In this document: piece by piece, positions 1 to 7,172 of the stretch
How positions within the stretch are numbered: the stretch's first letter is position 1
How the letters are laid out: every line of letters starts with the position of its first letter
Assembly (NCBI GenBank): GCA_937888775.1
Contig: CALAQT010000060.1
Span: forward strand, 1-16,883
Source of the DNA: an uncultured Actinomycetes bacterium
GTDB lineage: Bacteria; Actinomycetota; Thermoleophilia; Solirubrobacterales; Solirubrobacteraceae
Direction: 5' to 3'
DNA: 16,883 nt
Notes under the pieces: model-generated
Seen by the model: the letters and a program-made list of their open reading frames with translations, nothing else
Database searches by the model: none
Told to the model about the DNA's origin: nothing
Program-made: the position numbers and the translations under genes

Positions 1-38
1 ACCACGCCACCCGGCGACGCCATCACCGTCCTAGCAGC

Positions 39-860
39 CTAAGGAAACGGTATTGCCTTTAGGCCAGAAACCCCGGTCAGGGTCGGACCGTTCCGGTGTG
101 AAAGGGTCTGATCCTGACCGCCCTTTCCCACGGCGACGACCCCGGCGCGACCGTTGCTCTCGGCGACGCCACTGATGGCCGGCTCGTGGCTCGTGCGGAA
201 TTCGGCCACACCTACCACGGCAACTGCGGCGACCAGCGGCCTCACGCCGGCCGGAGGCGCCACACGACGGGCGACCGAGCTCCGTGTTGCTGCCCCGGCG
301 AGAGCTCGCGGGTCAGGGATCTGCCACCGGTTCGCTTGCCCGCGCCCGCCGACACCGCTGAGCAGGATCAGCTCCCCCGACGCGAGTAGCGCCCGTCGGG
401 CGCGCCGGTAGGTCCTGTCAGCGACCCCGGCCGCCATGCACAACTGCTCGGTCGTCAACTCCTCGACCACACGGTTCGTGTCCGACAGAGCTGCCATCGC
501 AGCCAACAGCAGCCGCGCAGGGCCACGCGCGTTGCTGTAGCCGAGCACCGCCTCAAACAGCTCCGCGTTGATCTCACCGTCCCACCACGGGCCCGCGTCC
601 GCGAACGTCAACGCGAGCGTGCTCGCGCGCCCGCGTCCAGTTGCAGCATCCGCGACGGTCACCACACCACCCCGCACGAGCTGCTCACGAGCCTGCAGGT
701 AGCGGCTCTTGCCGAGCCCCGCCCGCGCCGCGGCCACCGCCGCCCCCGGCCACGCCCGATTCTCCCGGTCAGCGAAGCTCGCCAGCGAGAACGCAACCAG
801 CCGCTCACCCGCACACAGATCCTGGCGCGCCAGCGCAGCAGCGATCGCCTGGCGGCTCAT
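39..860 (-). CDS. Winged helix-turn-helix protein, probably mobile-element associated
   Basis: This 273-residue protein is Ala/Arg-rich and appears to be built of two helix-turn-helix segments. The first lies at about residues 15-75, where the text reads like GERLVAFSLASFADRENRAWPG followed by a KSRYLQAREQLVRGG recognition region. The second is near residues 125-175 (TTEQLCMAAGVADRTYRRARR). The layout recalls helix-turn-helix proteins carried by actinobacterial plasmids and integrative elements, but I cannot name the family. The C-terminal hundred residues are low complexity and end with a GQDQTLS-like tail. I chose the ATG at 860 because MSRQAIAAALARQDL looks like a natural N-terminus. An in-frame GTG at 941 adds Arg/Cys-rich residues with no ribosome site. 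It may have a role in replication or regulation of an element; that is inference from fold and from the nearby tRNA fragment. Confidence 0.7.
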   Translation of the reverse strand: MSRQAIAAALARQDLCAGERLVAFSLASFADRENRAWPGAAVAAARAGLGKSRYLQAREQLVRGGVVTVADAATGRGRASTLALTFADAGPWWDGEINAELFEAVLGYSNARGPARLLLAAMAALSDTNRVVEELTTEQLCMAAGVADRTYRRARRALLASGELILLSGVGGRGQANRWQIPDPRALAGAATRSSVARRVAPPAGVRPLVAAVAVVGVAEFRTSHEPAISGVAESNGRAGVVAVGKGGQDQTLSHRNGPTLTGVSGLKAIPFP

Positions 861-1184
861 CGCGGCACTACCCCGCCACGCTCCAGACTCGCCAGGCTGG
901 AGTACGCGCGAGCAATGCCGGGCCGAGCAGCGCAGACCCACCGGCTTTGGAGGTCCGTCCTTCGGGCCGCTAGACTTGCTCTTGCTCTTATCGACGTCGT
1001 TTGTCTACGGAACGCCGGGTTGCCGTCCGGCGCTTCGCATTTCAAGGGCGCCGTCACGGAGGCCCCCGCGGGACCGGCTCAGATCCTGATGCACCCCTGC
1101 TGCACCCTACGTCCCGGTTGCGAGGCTGCGCTTCGACGGTACAGCAAGCCAGATAAGGCCGGAATTGCAGGTCTTCTGTACGGA
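861..1184. other. Gene-free stretch upstream of the HTH gene
   Basis: I see no convincing gene here: open frames on both strands are Arg/Ala/Pro-rich without a start signal. A 6-bp inverted repeat (CTCCAG at 881-886, CTGGAG at 897-902) lies about 20 bases upstream of the HTH start and could be an operator. On the minus strand AAGAGC is repeated twice near 985-1000. No clear promoter can be read. Confidence 0.5.
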
Positions 1185-1226
<42 letters not shown>

Positions 1227-1434
1227 GCAAACGTCGCGGCTGCGCGAAGTCGTCGTGAGTCGCGAATGCGGGTGGGCAATCCGGCGAGACGTCGTCGGCG
1301 AGATCGCCCGCGGTCGTCCTCCACACGGGGACGCTAAACCGGGAAGCTGCCGCCAACGCGGACGGCTCCGAAGCCCGACCGAGTGCCTCAAGAAGCGTCT
1401 GCAGCGTCCAAGTTGGACGTTGTTGTCTGCTCAA

Positions 1435-1474
1435 TTGGGCCCGTAAATGCCGAAAGCGGCGTTTACGGGCCCAA
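1435..1474. terminator. Long 18-bp hairpin between tRNA-Phe and the tRNA-Ala fragment
   Basis: Positions 1435-1452 and 1457-1474 form an 18-bp stem with a single G-T pair and an AAAG loop. No T-tract follows on either strand; the A-run at 1473-1478 lies on the wrong side for a classical intrinsic terminator. It sits about 65 bases downstream of tRNA-Phe, so a tailless actinobacterial-type terminator or processing hairpin is the simplest reading. Confidence 0.6.
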
Positions 1475-1539
1475 AAAACCGTCCGCTCAGTGCGTGCGCA
1501 CCGAGGTAAAAGCGGCCGCTTTACAGGAGCTTTGGAAGG

Positions 1540-1612
1540 TGGCGAGACCCGGACTCGAACCGGGGACACCACGATTTTCAGTCGTGTGCTCTACCAGCTG
1601 AGCTATCTCGCC
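1540..1612 (-). tRNA. tRNA-Phe (anticodon GAA)
   Basis: The minus strand folds into a complete cloverleaf of 73 nt. The acceptor GGCGAGA pairs with TCTCGCC, the D arm is GCTC/GAGC, the anticodon arm is CACGA-CTGAAAA-TCGTG with anticodon GAA, the variable loop is GTGTC, and the T arm is CCCGG-TTCGAGT-CCGGG. The discriminator is A. The CCA end is not encoded (CCT follows), so it must be added enzymatically. Confidence 0.97.
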
Positions 1613-1700
1613 CTTGGCCGCGCGATGCTAGCGGCTGGATCGCCTTTCGTGATCGGCGCCGCGCCTGAGCGAGGACGTTCGGCGGCGATCGGGGGCAAGG

Positions 1701-1755
1701 GGCGAGAGGGCAGGGGCCCCCCTCTCGCCTGCTGTGACCCGCCGGAAACGGGCGG
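1701..1755 (-). terminator. Double hairpin downstream of the Thr-rich gene
   Basis: Immediately after the stop codon at 1756 the minus-strand transcript can form a small hairpin (1739-1743 with 1751-1755). It is followed by a perfect 10-bp hairpin (GGCGAGAGGG at 1701-1710 with its complement at 1720-1729, 9-nt loop). There is no T-tract. The position supports a terminator for the 1756-2067 gene. Confidence 0.55.
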
Positions 1756-2067
1756 CTAGCGCCCGCTCATGCCCCGGTCAGCGCCACTACGCGTGGCGTC
1801 GCCAGCGCCAGCGCGACTTTCGCTGCTGTGTGAACGGCGCACCGAGTTGGTCGTCGCCGAGGTAGTGGTCGGATCGGTAGTCGTCGCGGTCGTGGTGGTG
1901 CCGGTCGTGGTGGTGCCGGTCGTGGTCGTGCCAGCGGCCGTGGTGGTCGTACCGGTCCACGTCCCTGGATCGCCGGATTCGCCTGCGCACGCATAGGCGA
2001 CCTCGCCCCCGCCGGCGAGCGAGATGATCGACGCCGCAACCGCGACGGTACTGCGCTGAAACCTCAT
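1756..2067 (-). CDS. Small secreted Thr-rich protein with TTTTG repeats
   Basis: The 103-residue product begins with an export signal: MRFQRST, a hydrophobic stretch, and an AYA cleavage motif near residue 26. After a short linker comes a low-complexity segment (about residues 37-70) of Thr runs broken by Gly and Ala, encoded by 15-bp DNA repeats. The C-terminal 30 residues are polar and Arg/Ser-rich. Such Thr-rich tracts usually act as flexible, often glycosylated, wall-spanning stalks; no catalytic domain is visible. The start is fixed by a near-consensus ribosome site, AAGGAGGT, eight bases upstream. The gene is isolated: divergent from the phosphatase at 2202 and followed by hairpins. A direct-repeat operator lies about 65 bases upstream. 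Function is unknown. Confidence 0.65.
   Translation of the reverse strand: MRFQRSTVAVAASIISLAGGGEVAYACAGESGDPGTWTGTTTTAAGTTTTGTTTTGTTTTATTTDPTTTSATTNSVRRSHSSESRAGAGDATRSGADRGMSGR
1888..1932. repeat. Three tandem copies of a 15-bp unit
   Basis: The unit GGTCGTGGTGGTGCC occurs at 1888-1902 and 1903-1917, and with one mismatch at 1918-1932. On the minus strand each copy encodes one Gly plus four Thr, producing the repeat of the Thr-rich protein. Copy number is likely to vary by slippage. Confidence 0.85.
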
Positions 2068-2075
2068 CCTGAGGG

Positions 2076-2083
2076 ACCTCCTT
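2076..2083 (-). promoter_or_regulatory. Strong Shine-Dalgarno of the Thr-rich gene
   Basis: The minus strand reads AAGGAGGT eight bases before the ATG at 2067. It is one of the best ribosome sites in the window and decides that start. Confidence 0.8.
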
Positions 2084-2132
2084 GGTTGGATGCCCTAAAG
2101 ACGCGGATCAGGGAGCAAACCTCACGGCCGGT

Positions 2133-2151
2133 ATGTAAGAAGGATGTAAGA
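2133..2151. promoter_or_regulatory. 11-bp-period direct repeat, candidate response-regulator operator
   Basis: ATGTAAGA occurs at 2133-2140 and again at 2144-2151, separated by AGG, giving an 11-bp period. It stands out as AT-rich in very GC-rich DNA. Direct repeats of this period on one face of the helix are the known binding mode of OmpR/PhoB-family response regulators. The site lies between the divergent Thr-rich gene (start 2067) and the phosphatase (start 2202) and could control either. No regulator gene is in the window. Confidence 0.5.
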
Positions 2152-2201
2152 CGCGCGCTGATGCCTCGCCGCCGGTCGGCACGCCACAATCGCCGTACCC
2201 G

Positions 2202-2723
2202 ATGCCCGCTCTTAGGCAGCTCTATGTGCTGCGTCACGCCAAGTCCAGCTGGGACGAGCCGGGACTCTACGATCACGACCGACCACTGGCGCCACGGGGA
2301 CGCCGCGCAGTCCTCGCGCTGGCCAGACACGTCAAGGCCGACGGCATCCAGCCAGAGCTCGTCCTCTGCTCCTCGGCCCGCCGCGCCCGTGAGACGGCGG
2401 AGGGCATCGGCCTCGACGCGCGGATCTCGATCGAGCCCGAGCTCTACTCGGCCAACGTCGATCAGCTGCTCGCACGGCTGTGGCAAATACCCGACCAGAC
2501 CGGCTCGGCGATGGTCGTCGGGCACAACCCGGCGCTGCAGATCCTCGTGTTGCGCCTGGCCGGTTGCGCGCCGAGTTCCGAGAGCGAGGCCGACCTGCAG
2601 GCAGTCCGGCATAAATTCCCAACCGCCGCGCTGGCGACGCTCAGCTTCGACTGCGCGTGGCGGCAGCTGGCCCCCGGCATCGTCGAGCTCATCGGACTGG
2701 TGCGACCGAAGGATCTTCACTGA
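2202..2723 (+). CDS. sixA: SixA-like phosphohistidine phosphatase (histidine phosphatase superfamily)
   Basis: This 173-residue cytoplasmic protein begins LYVLRHAKSSW, the RHAKS variant of the histidine phosphatase RHG motif; His12 would be the phosphorylated nucleophile. It continues with the expected RPLAPRGRRA, a CSSARRARETAEG segment supplying a second phosphate-binding Arg, and VVGHNPAL with the second catalytic His. Length and the compact single domain match the SixA group, which removes phosphate from phosphohistidine in phosphorelay proteins. The target in this organism is not evident, and some members act on small molecules. The ATG at 2202 leaves a normal N-terminus but has no clear ribosome site. 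The gene is divergent from the Thr-rich gene and convergent with the helicase, 81 bases apart. Confidence 0.85.
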   Translation: MPALRQLYVLRHAKSSWDEPGLYDHDRPLAPRGRRAVLALARHVKADGIQPELVLCSSARRARETAEGIGLDARISIEPELYSANVDQLLARLWQIPDQTGSAMVVGHNPALQILVLRLAGCAPSSESEADLQAVRHKFPTAALATLSFDCAWRQLAPGIVELIGLVRPKDLH

Positions 2724-2804
2724 CGCAATGCGGGTTCGGGTCAGTGGGCCGGGAACTGGTCGGTCGCGCCGGGCCGCCCCGGTGGCAAACGACGGCTGGC
2801 GGAC

Positions 2805-5072
2805 CTAGTCCGTCATGCGGCGCAAGAGCTCAAGCGCGCCGGGCTTGGAGAGCGGCTCGTTGAGGTTGCCGCACTTTGGCGACTGGACGCAGGAGGGACA
2901 GCCGGACCGGCACCCACATTCGGAGATCAGCCGCTGAGCGTCGCCGACCAGCCGTCCGAACTGGTCATAGCCTCGGCGCGTGAGCCCGACCCCGCCAGGG
3001 TGACCGTCATAGATGAAGATCGTCGGACCTCCCGTCTGGGGGTGGGCGTTGGTCGAAAGCCCGCCGATGTCCCACCTGTCGCACATCGCGATCAACGGGA
3101 GCACGGCGATCTGGCCATGCTCGAGCGCGTGCAGCGCGCCCAGCAACACCTCCGAGGGAAACCGCTCGGCCGCGATCAGCTCGTCAAGCTCGTACCAGAG
3201 CGCCCGCGTTGGAAACTCGACCGTCGGCAAGTCGAGCGTCTGGAAGTCGATCACCTGCTGGTCGGTAAGCCCCTTGCGCTGGTAGCCGAGCACCGTCTCG
3301 GAATACACGACCGATCCGAACGAGAGTGTCACACCGTGTGTGGAGCGCCGGTCCTCCAGACGCTCGATGTAGGTCATGCTCTCACGCCTGGCCTGGGTGA
3401 AGTAGTCACCGTTGAACGGCTCCAACAGCACGCGACGGCCGCCGAGATCCAGATCGAGGACGAGATAGGAGCGTCCCAGGTGCAGATACACGGCACCCTC
3501 GTGGACGGTCGAGTACGCCCGGGCAGCCTCGATCGCGCCCAGGACCTCGCCGGAGCTGGAGTCGATCAGCGCAAAGCTGTCAGCCGAAGCCGATCGCAGC
3601 GCCACACGCGCCGCCGGGTAGTCGTCGGGTCGCTTGGGAACGAAGCCGGTCGCCCGCTCACGCAGGAAGCCGGCTTGGGCTAGTTCCTGGGCGACGTCAC
3701 GCCACTGCTCGCCGAAGATCGGCGCGTCGGCCTGGCTCAGCGGCGCCTCGTGAGCGGCGCACACCAGGTGCTCGGCGTAGATCTCGGGACTTGCTGGATC
3801 CAAGATCGCGGCCTCCACGGGGCGACTGAGGAACTCCGTCGGGTGCCGACAGAAGAACTGGTCCAGCGCATCCTCGCCGGCGATGTAAACCGCCAGCCCG
3901 CGGCCGCGGCGTCCGGCCCGGCCCCACATCTGCCGCAGACTGGCCACGGTGCCGGGAAACGTGACGCAGACGGCCGCGTCGAGCTCGCCGATATCAATTC
4001 CCAGCTCCAGCGCGTCGGTGCATACGACGCCCAGCAACTCGCCGTTCGTGAGCCGCCGCTCGATCTCGTGGCGCTGGGCCGATGTGTAGCCGGCACGGTA
4101 AGGAGCAACGCGCCCGGCCAGTTCAGGCTCCAGCCGGTCCACGGCATGGCGGAGGATCAGCTCCACCCCCTTACGTGACTTCATGAAGCAGATCGTCCGC
4201 GCGCCGCGGGAGATCAGCGCCGAGAACACCTCGGCCGCCTCGTACAGCGCTGAGGCGCGGACGCCGAGCTGCTCATCGAGCAGCGGCGGGTTCCACATCG
4301 CCACGCGACGCGCCGGCTTGGGCGCCGTGTCGCGATCGATCAGGCTGAAATCCTCCAGGCCCGTGAGGCGCTCGGCGAGCTCAACCGGGTTGGCGATCGT
4401 CGCGCTGGCGAGCAGGAACCGGGGCTCGGTGCCGTGGATCGCGGCGGCCCGTCTGAGCCTTCTCAGGACGTTGCCAACATGTGATCCGAACACGCCGCGA
4501 TACACGTGCGCCTCGTCGACGACCACGAATGCGAGGTTGGCGAACAGATCACCCCAGGCATGATGGTGGGGCAGGATCCCGACGTGCAGCATGTCGGGAT
4601 TGGTCAGGATCAGGTTGCTGCGTTTGCGGATCGCCGCGCGCTCGCCGCGCGGCGTGTCACCGTCGTAGATCGCGGGGCGGATCGCCTTGTGCAGGCCAAA
4701 CCTGTGCAGTGCCCGGGCCTGATCCTGGGCGAGCGCCTTGGTCGGATACAGATACAGGGCGCGCGCACTCCTATCCGAGGTCAGCACCTCCAGCGTGGGC
4801 AGCTGGAAGCACAGCGACTTGCCCGACGCCGTCCCGGTGGTGATGATCGTCGGCGCATCGAACGCCGCATGTAGGGCCTCAACCTGATGGGCATAGAGCT
4901 GGGTTATCCCGGCCTGTTCGAGCGCCGTCCTGACCGTGAAATTGAGCTCGTCGGGCACCGGTACCAGTACCCCTGCGCGGCCCGCATAGAGGTCGTCGTG
5001 CACGAGCCGCTCGTCCGAGCGGCCGTCGGCCAGCAGGCCCTCCCAGGGCTCGGTTTCGTCAGCGACCTTCAC
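2805..5072 (-). CDS. mrfA: MrfA-like DEAH-box DNA helicase with four-cysteine C-terminal domain
   Basis: The 755-residue protein has a full superfamily 2 helicase core: Gln motif near 63, Walker A TGTASGKS (79-86), YPTKALAQDQ (109-118), DEAH (186-189), SAT (223-225), TDALELGIDIGE (352-363) and QMWGRAGRRGRG (381-392). The C-terminal part matches the DUF1998/YprA type, ending with a cysteine cluster (C721, C725, C728, C734, plus C719) expected to bind metal. Length and layout match Bacillus MrfA, a 3'-5' helicase that acts with the nuclease MrfB in repairing mitomycin C damage. No nuclease partner is adjacent here, so the repair role is by homology only. The start is a GTG at 5072 with a weak ribosome site; it is divergent from the HAD gene by 70 bases. 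Confidence 0.9.
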   Translation of the reverse strand: MKVADETEPWEGLLADGRSDERLVHDDLYAGRAGVLVPVPDELNFTVRTALEQAGITQLYAHQVEALHAAFDAPTIITTGTASGKSLCFQLPTLEVLTSDRSARALYLYPTKALAQDQARALHRFGLHKAIRPAIYDGDTPRGERAAIRKRSNLILTNPDMLHVGILPHHHAWGDLFANLAFVVVDEAHVYRGVFGSHVGNVLRRLRRAAAIHGTEPRFLLASATIANPVELAERLTGLEDFSLIDRDTAPKPARRVAMWNPPLLDEQLGVRASALYEAAEVFSALISRGARTICFMKSRKGVELILRHAVDRLEPELAGRVAPYRAGYTSAQRHEIERRLTNGELLGVVCTDALELGIDIGELDAAVCVTFPGTVASLRQMWGRAGRRGRGLAVYIAGEDALDQFFCRHPTEFLSRPVEAAILDPASPEIYAEHLVCAAHEAPLSQADAPIFGEQWRDVAQELAQAGFLRERATGFVPKRPDDYPAARVALRSASADSFALIDSSSGEVLGAIEAARAYSTVHEGAVYLHLGRSYLVLDLDLGGRRVLLEPFNGDYFTQARRESMTYIERLEDRRSTHGVTLSFGSVVYSETVLGYQRKGLTDQQVIDFQTLDLPTVEFPTRALWYELDELIAAERFPSEVLLGALHALEHGQIAVLPLIAMCDRWDIGGLSTNAHPQTGGPTIFIYDGHPGGVGLTRRGYDQFGRLVGDAQRLISECGCRSGCPSCVQSPKCGNLNEPLSKPGALELLRRMTD

Positions 5073-5142
5073 CTGCGCTCAGTATGGCGGGCGTCCAGGG
5101 GGCGGCTGATGGCGCTCCGCTGATGCTACGGTCGCGCGCGCC
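5073..5142. promoter_or_regulatory. Divergent promoter region, helicase and HAD phosphatase
   Basis: These 70 bases must hold the start signals of both flanking genes. On the plus strand TGATGCTACGGT (TACGGT at 5127-5132) resembles an extended -10 element only 10 bases before the ATG at 5143. No Shine-Dalgarno is visible, so the HAD mRNA may be leaderless. No convincing -35 element is seen. Confidence 0.3.
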
Positions 5143-5979
5143 ATGCGCTGTCTCTACGTTGATCTTGACGGAACGCTGCTAGGGCCCAATGCCTCCCTGC
5201 TGCGGGGTGCGGACGGAGGGTTCAGCGCCCTGAGCATCCGCGCACTGGAAGCCTGCTGGCGGGCCGAAGTGGAGGTCGTCCTCTACTCGGGTCGCCGCCA
5301 GGGGAGCGTGTTCGAGAGCGCACGGCTGATCGGCTCCTCGTCCTACATCTTCGAGCTGGGATGCGGGCTCGTGCTCGACAACGAGCTGGAGTGGCTGACC
5401 GACGGCCTGGTGCCCTCCACGACACTCGGCTCGATCTTTGAGCAGATCGAGGCCAGTGGAGCTCCAGGGCTGCTGTTGGAGCGCTACCGCGGGCAGCTCG
5501 AGTACCACACGCCGTGGTCCAACGACCGCGAGGTCTCACACCTGTTCCGCGGCGCCGTGGACCTCGATGATGCCCGCGCGACGCTGGACGCCGCGGGCTT
5601 TGAGTCGCTGCGTCTGGTCGACAACGGTGTCGTACGCGCGCACGCCGAGCAGATGGGCGGGCTCCCTATCGTGCGGGCCTATCACCTGATCCCAGCCTCG
5701 GCATCGAAGGCGCGAGCGGTGGCCACGCACATGCAGGCGCGCGGCTACAACGCCGACGAATGCATCGCAGTCGGCGACTCGCGTGAGGACATGGACGCGG
5801 CGGCGGTCGTGGGCACCTTCTGGCTGGTCGCCAACGCGCTTGACCGCGATCCAACGCTGAGCTCTGACATCGCCGGGCGCCACGTGGTGAGGATCGCCGA
5901 CGAGAGTTACGGGGCCGGCGTCTACGAGGCCGTCGTCACAACGCTCGCCGAGCGCAAAGCTCAGCCCTCGCCAAGCTAA
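5143..5979 (+). CDS. HAD-superfamily phosphatase (Cof/HAD-IIB-like)
   Basis: The 278-residue protein carries all HAD signature motifs. Motif I is DLDGTLL with nucleophile Asp7 and acid/base Asp9, motif II is Ser49 in LYSGRR, motif III is Lys189, and motif IV is GDSREDMDAA (211-220). The roughly 110 residues between motifs II and III fit a type C2 cap, as in Cof-type sugar phosphatases and the sucrose-phosphate or mannosylphosphoglycerate phosphatases. The reaction is therefore probably Mg-dependent removal of phosphate from a small, likely sugar-linked, substrate; the exact substrate cannot be read. It is likely cytoplasmic. Its stop codon overlaps the stop of the convergent small gene (5976-5979), so the two transcripts must overlap. 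Confidence 0.85.
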   Translation: MRCLYVDLDGTLLGPNASLLRGADGGFSALSIRALEACWRAEVEVVLYSGRRQGSVFESARLIGSSSYIFELGCGLVLDNELEWLTDGLVPSTTLGSIFEQIEASGAPGLLLERYRGQLEYHTPWSNDREVSHLFRGAVDLDDARATLDAAGFESLRLVDNGVVRAHAEQMGGLPIVRAYHLIPASASKARAVATHMQARGYNADECIAVGDSREDMDAAAVVGTFWLVANALDRDPTLSSDIAGRHVVRIADESYGAGVYEAVVTTLAERKAQPSPS

Positions 5980-6158
5980 CGCCGGCTCGGCGCCCGCTCG
6001 ACCTCGGCCGCGTCAGCCACTGCCCATCCCAGCCGCTGCACGAGCTGGGCCTGGAAGTGGTCTGATTGAAAGTCCTCCGCGCTGACCCGCTCACGCAGCA
6101 TCACCGGCTGCTCGTTGTCTTCGGTCGGCTCGTTAGCCGTCACCATGATCTGTGGCAT
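5976..6158 (-). CDS. Small acidic protein of unknown function (60 aa) with SAEDF motif
   Basis: The 60-residue product starts MPQIMVTANEPTED and ends in an Arg-rich tail. Its centre reads RERVSAEDFQSDHFQ followed by an amphipathic helix with LVQRLGWAVADAAEVE. No known domain is recognised. The ATG at 6158 is chosen because GGAGGG lies just upstream; a longer reading from 6368 would pass through GC-rich repeats and overlap the gene at 6310. It shares the SAEDF segment with the HTH protein two genes upstream and probably belongs to the same operon, although 151 bases of repeat-rich DNA separate it from the 157-residue protein gene. The tail-to-tail overlap with the HAD gene is 4 bp. Confidence 0.6.
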   Translation of the reverse strand: MPQIMVTANEPTEDNEQPVMLRERVSAEDFQSDHFQAQLVQRLGWAVADAAEVERAPSRR

Positions 6159-6264
6159 CGTCCCCTCCGTCTCATTTGGTTTGAGATCGAGGCTGGCACC
6201 TCCGCCTTCAGGGGCCGTAAACATTTGGTCACAATCTGCTTTTGTTCCCGGGCCCGGAGCCCCC

Positions 6265-6338
6265 ACCCGGGACCCGGACCCCGACCCGGACGCAGATGAG
6301 ACCCGGGCTTCAGGCAGCCCCGCGAGCGCCGACCCGGG
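6265..6338. repeat. ACCCGG-repeat and CCCGGG-palindrome cluster
   Basis: ACCCGG recurs at 6265, 6272, 6284, 6301 and 6332, and a CCCGGGCCCGG palindrome sits just left at about 6248-6258. The cluster covers the end of the 157-residue protein gene and much of the 151-base gap (6159-6309) before the 60-residue protein gene. It can form several alternative GC-rich hairpins and may attenuate or separate transcription of the last gene. Confidence 0.5.
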
Positions 6339-6783
6339 CCTGCCCACGCGCTGAAGTCTCGTCCTCACGCGCCACCTCGTCGGCCAGCGCGCCGGCGCTC
6401 TGGGCGATCTCGCCGAACGCGTCGGCGACCTCAGCCGCGTTTGAGCCGGTGATCGCGCGGTTTAGCGTCGCCACCGCGGCATCGAAGCCTTGCCAAAGAT
6501 CAGCGGGCCCGCGCCGACCGGTCCCGGCCCGCAACTCGTAGGGGGGCAGCGCGTTCTCGGCCCCCGGCACGGGACGCCACATCAGCCCAGCGGCGTGCGC
6601 ATGCTCCCAGGTGACCTGCTCGGTGGCCGCCGCCTCGGCCAGAGCACGCAAACGGGTGGCAAAGCCGGCGTCCGGCGGCGCGAGCTTATGCGCGCGCATC
6701 GCGTCCGCCCACGCATCGCGAGCATGGCGAACCGCGCGCATGATCTGCGCGCGCTGGCGATCGAGGTCGTCCGCGAAGCTCAC
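6310..6783 (-). CDS. Helical protein of unknown function (157 aa)
   Basis: This Ala-rich protein appears almost entirely alpha-helical. It has an N-terminal helix (MSFADDLDRQRAQIMRAVRH), a central AEAAATEQVTWEHAHAAG segment, a short Pro/Gly-rich turn containing WRPVPGAENALPPYEL, and a long C-terminal helix (FDAAVATLNRAITGSNAAEV and on). No catalytic motif, signal or membrane segment is visible, and I do not recognise a family. The GTG start at 6783 overlaps the stop of the upstream HTH gene (GTGA), indicating translational coupling. Given the partner, a DNA-bound or regulatory accessory role is possible but unproven. Confidence 0.75.
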   Translation of the reverse strand: MSFADDLDRQRAQIMRAVRHARDAWADAMRAHKLAPPDAGFATRLRALAEAAATEQVTWEHAHAAGLMWRPVPGAENALPPYELRAGTGRRGPADLWQGFDAAVATLNRAITGSNAAEVADAFGEIAQSAGALADEVAREDETSARGQARVGARGAA

Positions 6784-7067
6784 GGGCTGCTCTGCGGGTC
6801 GGGATCGGCCAGACCGACAGGCTCACCGCCCCAGAAGTCCTCGGCGCTGGGGCCTTCCCGACGCGAGGCCGGGCCATTGCCGGTGTTGTAGCTCTCCGCT
6901 AGCACACGCTCGAAGTCCGAGCGTTTGATCCGCACCCGCCTGCCGACCCGGAGAGCCGGCAGCGAGCCCTGATCAATCCAGTTGCGAACCGTCTGCTGAT
7001 TGAGCTTCAGCGTCTCAGCGACCTCGGCGACGGTCAAATACGACTCTCCAGAATCAGCGTGTCCCAT
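6780..7067 (-). CDS. Excisionase-like/BldC-like helix-turn-helix DNA-binding protein
   Basis: Residues 10-57 of this 95-residue protein form a MerR-like wHTH of the excisionase type. It opens YLTVAEVAETLKLNQQTVRN, followed by WIDQGSLPALRVGRRVRIKRSDF, with the wing RVGRRVRI. Such proteins bind DNA cooperatively as excisionases or as small regulators (BldC, AlpA). No integrase is nearby, so a regulatory role is more likely. The tail ends with SAEDFWGGEP, a motif shared with neighbours. The ATG at 7067 is preferred because GAAAAGAAG lies in front of it; an upstream TTG at 7091 would add eight residues. It is the first gene of the 7067-5976 operon and divergent from the membrane protein at 7173; it may bind the inverted repeat at 7106. 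Confidence 0.85.
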   Translation of the reverse strand: MGHADSGESYLTVAEVAETLKLNQQTVRNWIDQGSLPALRVGRRVRIKRSDFERVLAESYNTGNGPASRREGPSAEDFWGGEPVGLADPDPQSSP

Positions 7068-7105
7068 GGGCTTCTTTTCTAATTGAGGCAAACTGGAACC
7101 AATTC

Positions 7106-7119
7106 AGAGTGTAGACTCT
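7106..7119. promoter_or_regulatory. Inverted repeat in divergent promoter region, candidate operator
   Basis: AGAGT (7106-7110) and its complement ACTCT (7115-7119) are separated by GTAG. The repeat lies in the 105-base gap between the divergent HTH gene and the membrane-protein gene, which is AT-richer than its surroundings. It is a plausible site for the HTH protein or another regulator; the short arms make this tentative. Confidence 0.3.
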
Positions 7120-7172
7120 AGCGCTCACCGGGGACGTATCCAGGGTGTCGAACATGAAAGGTCTGCAAAGCC

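Noticed and set aside
1769..1996. Plus-strand Val-rich frame opposite the Thr-rich gene
   Set aside because: It is the complement of the Thr repeat, has no ribosome site, and the minus-strand gene has a consensus one plus a signal peptide.
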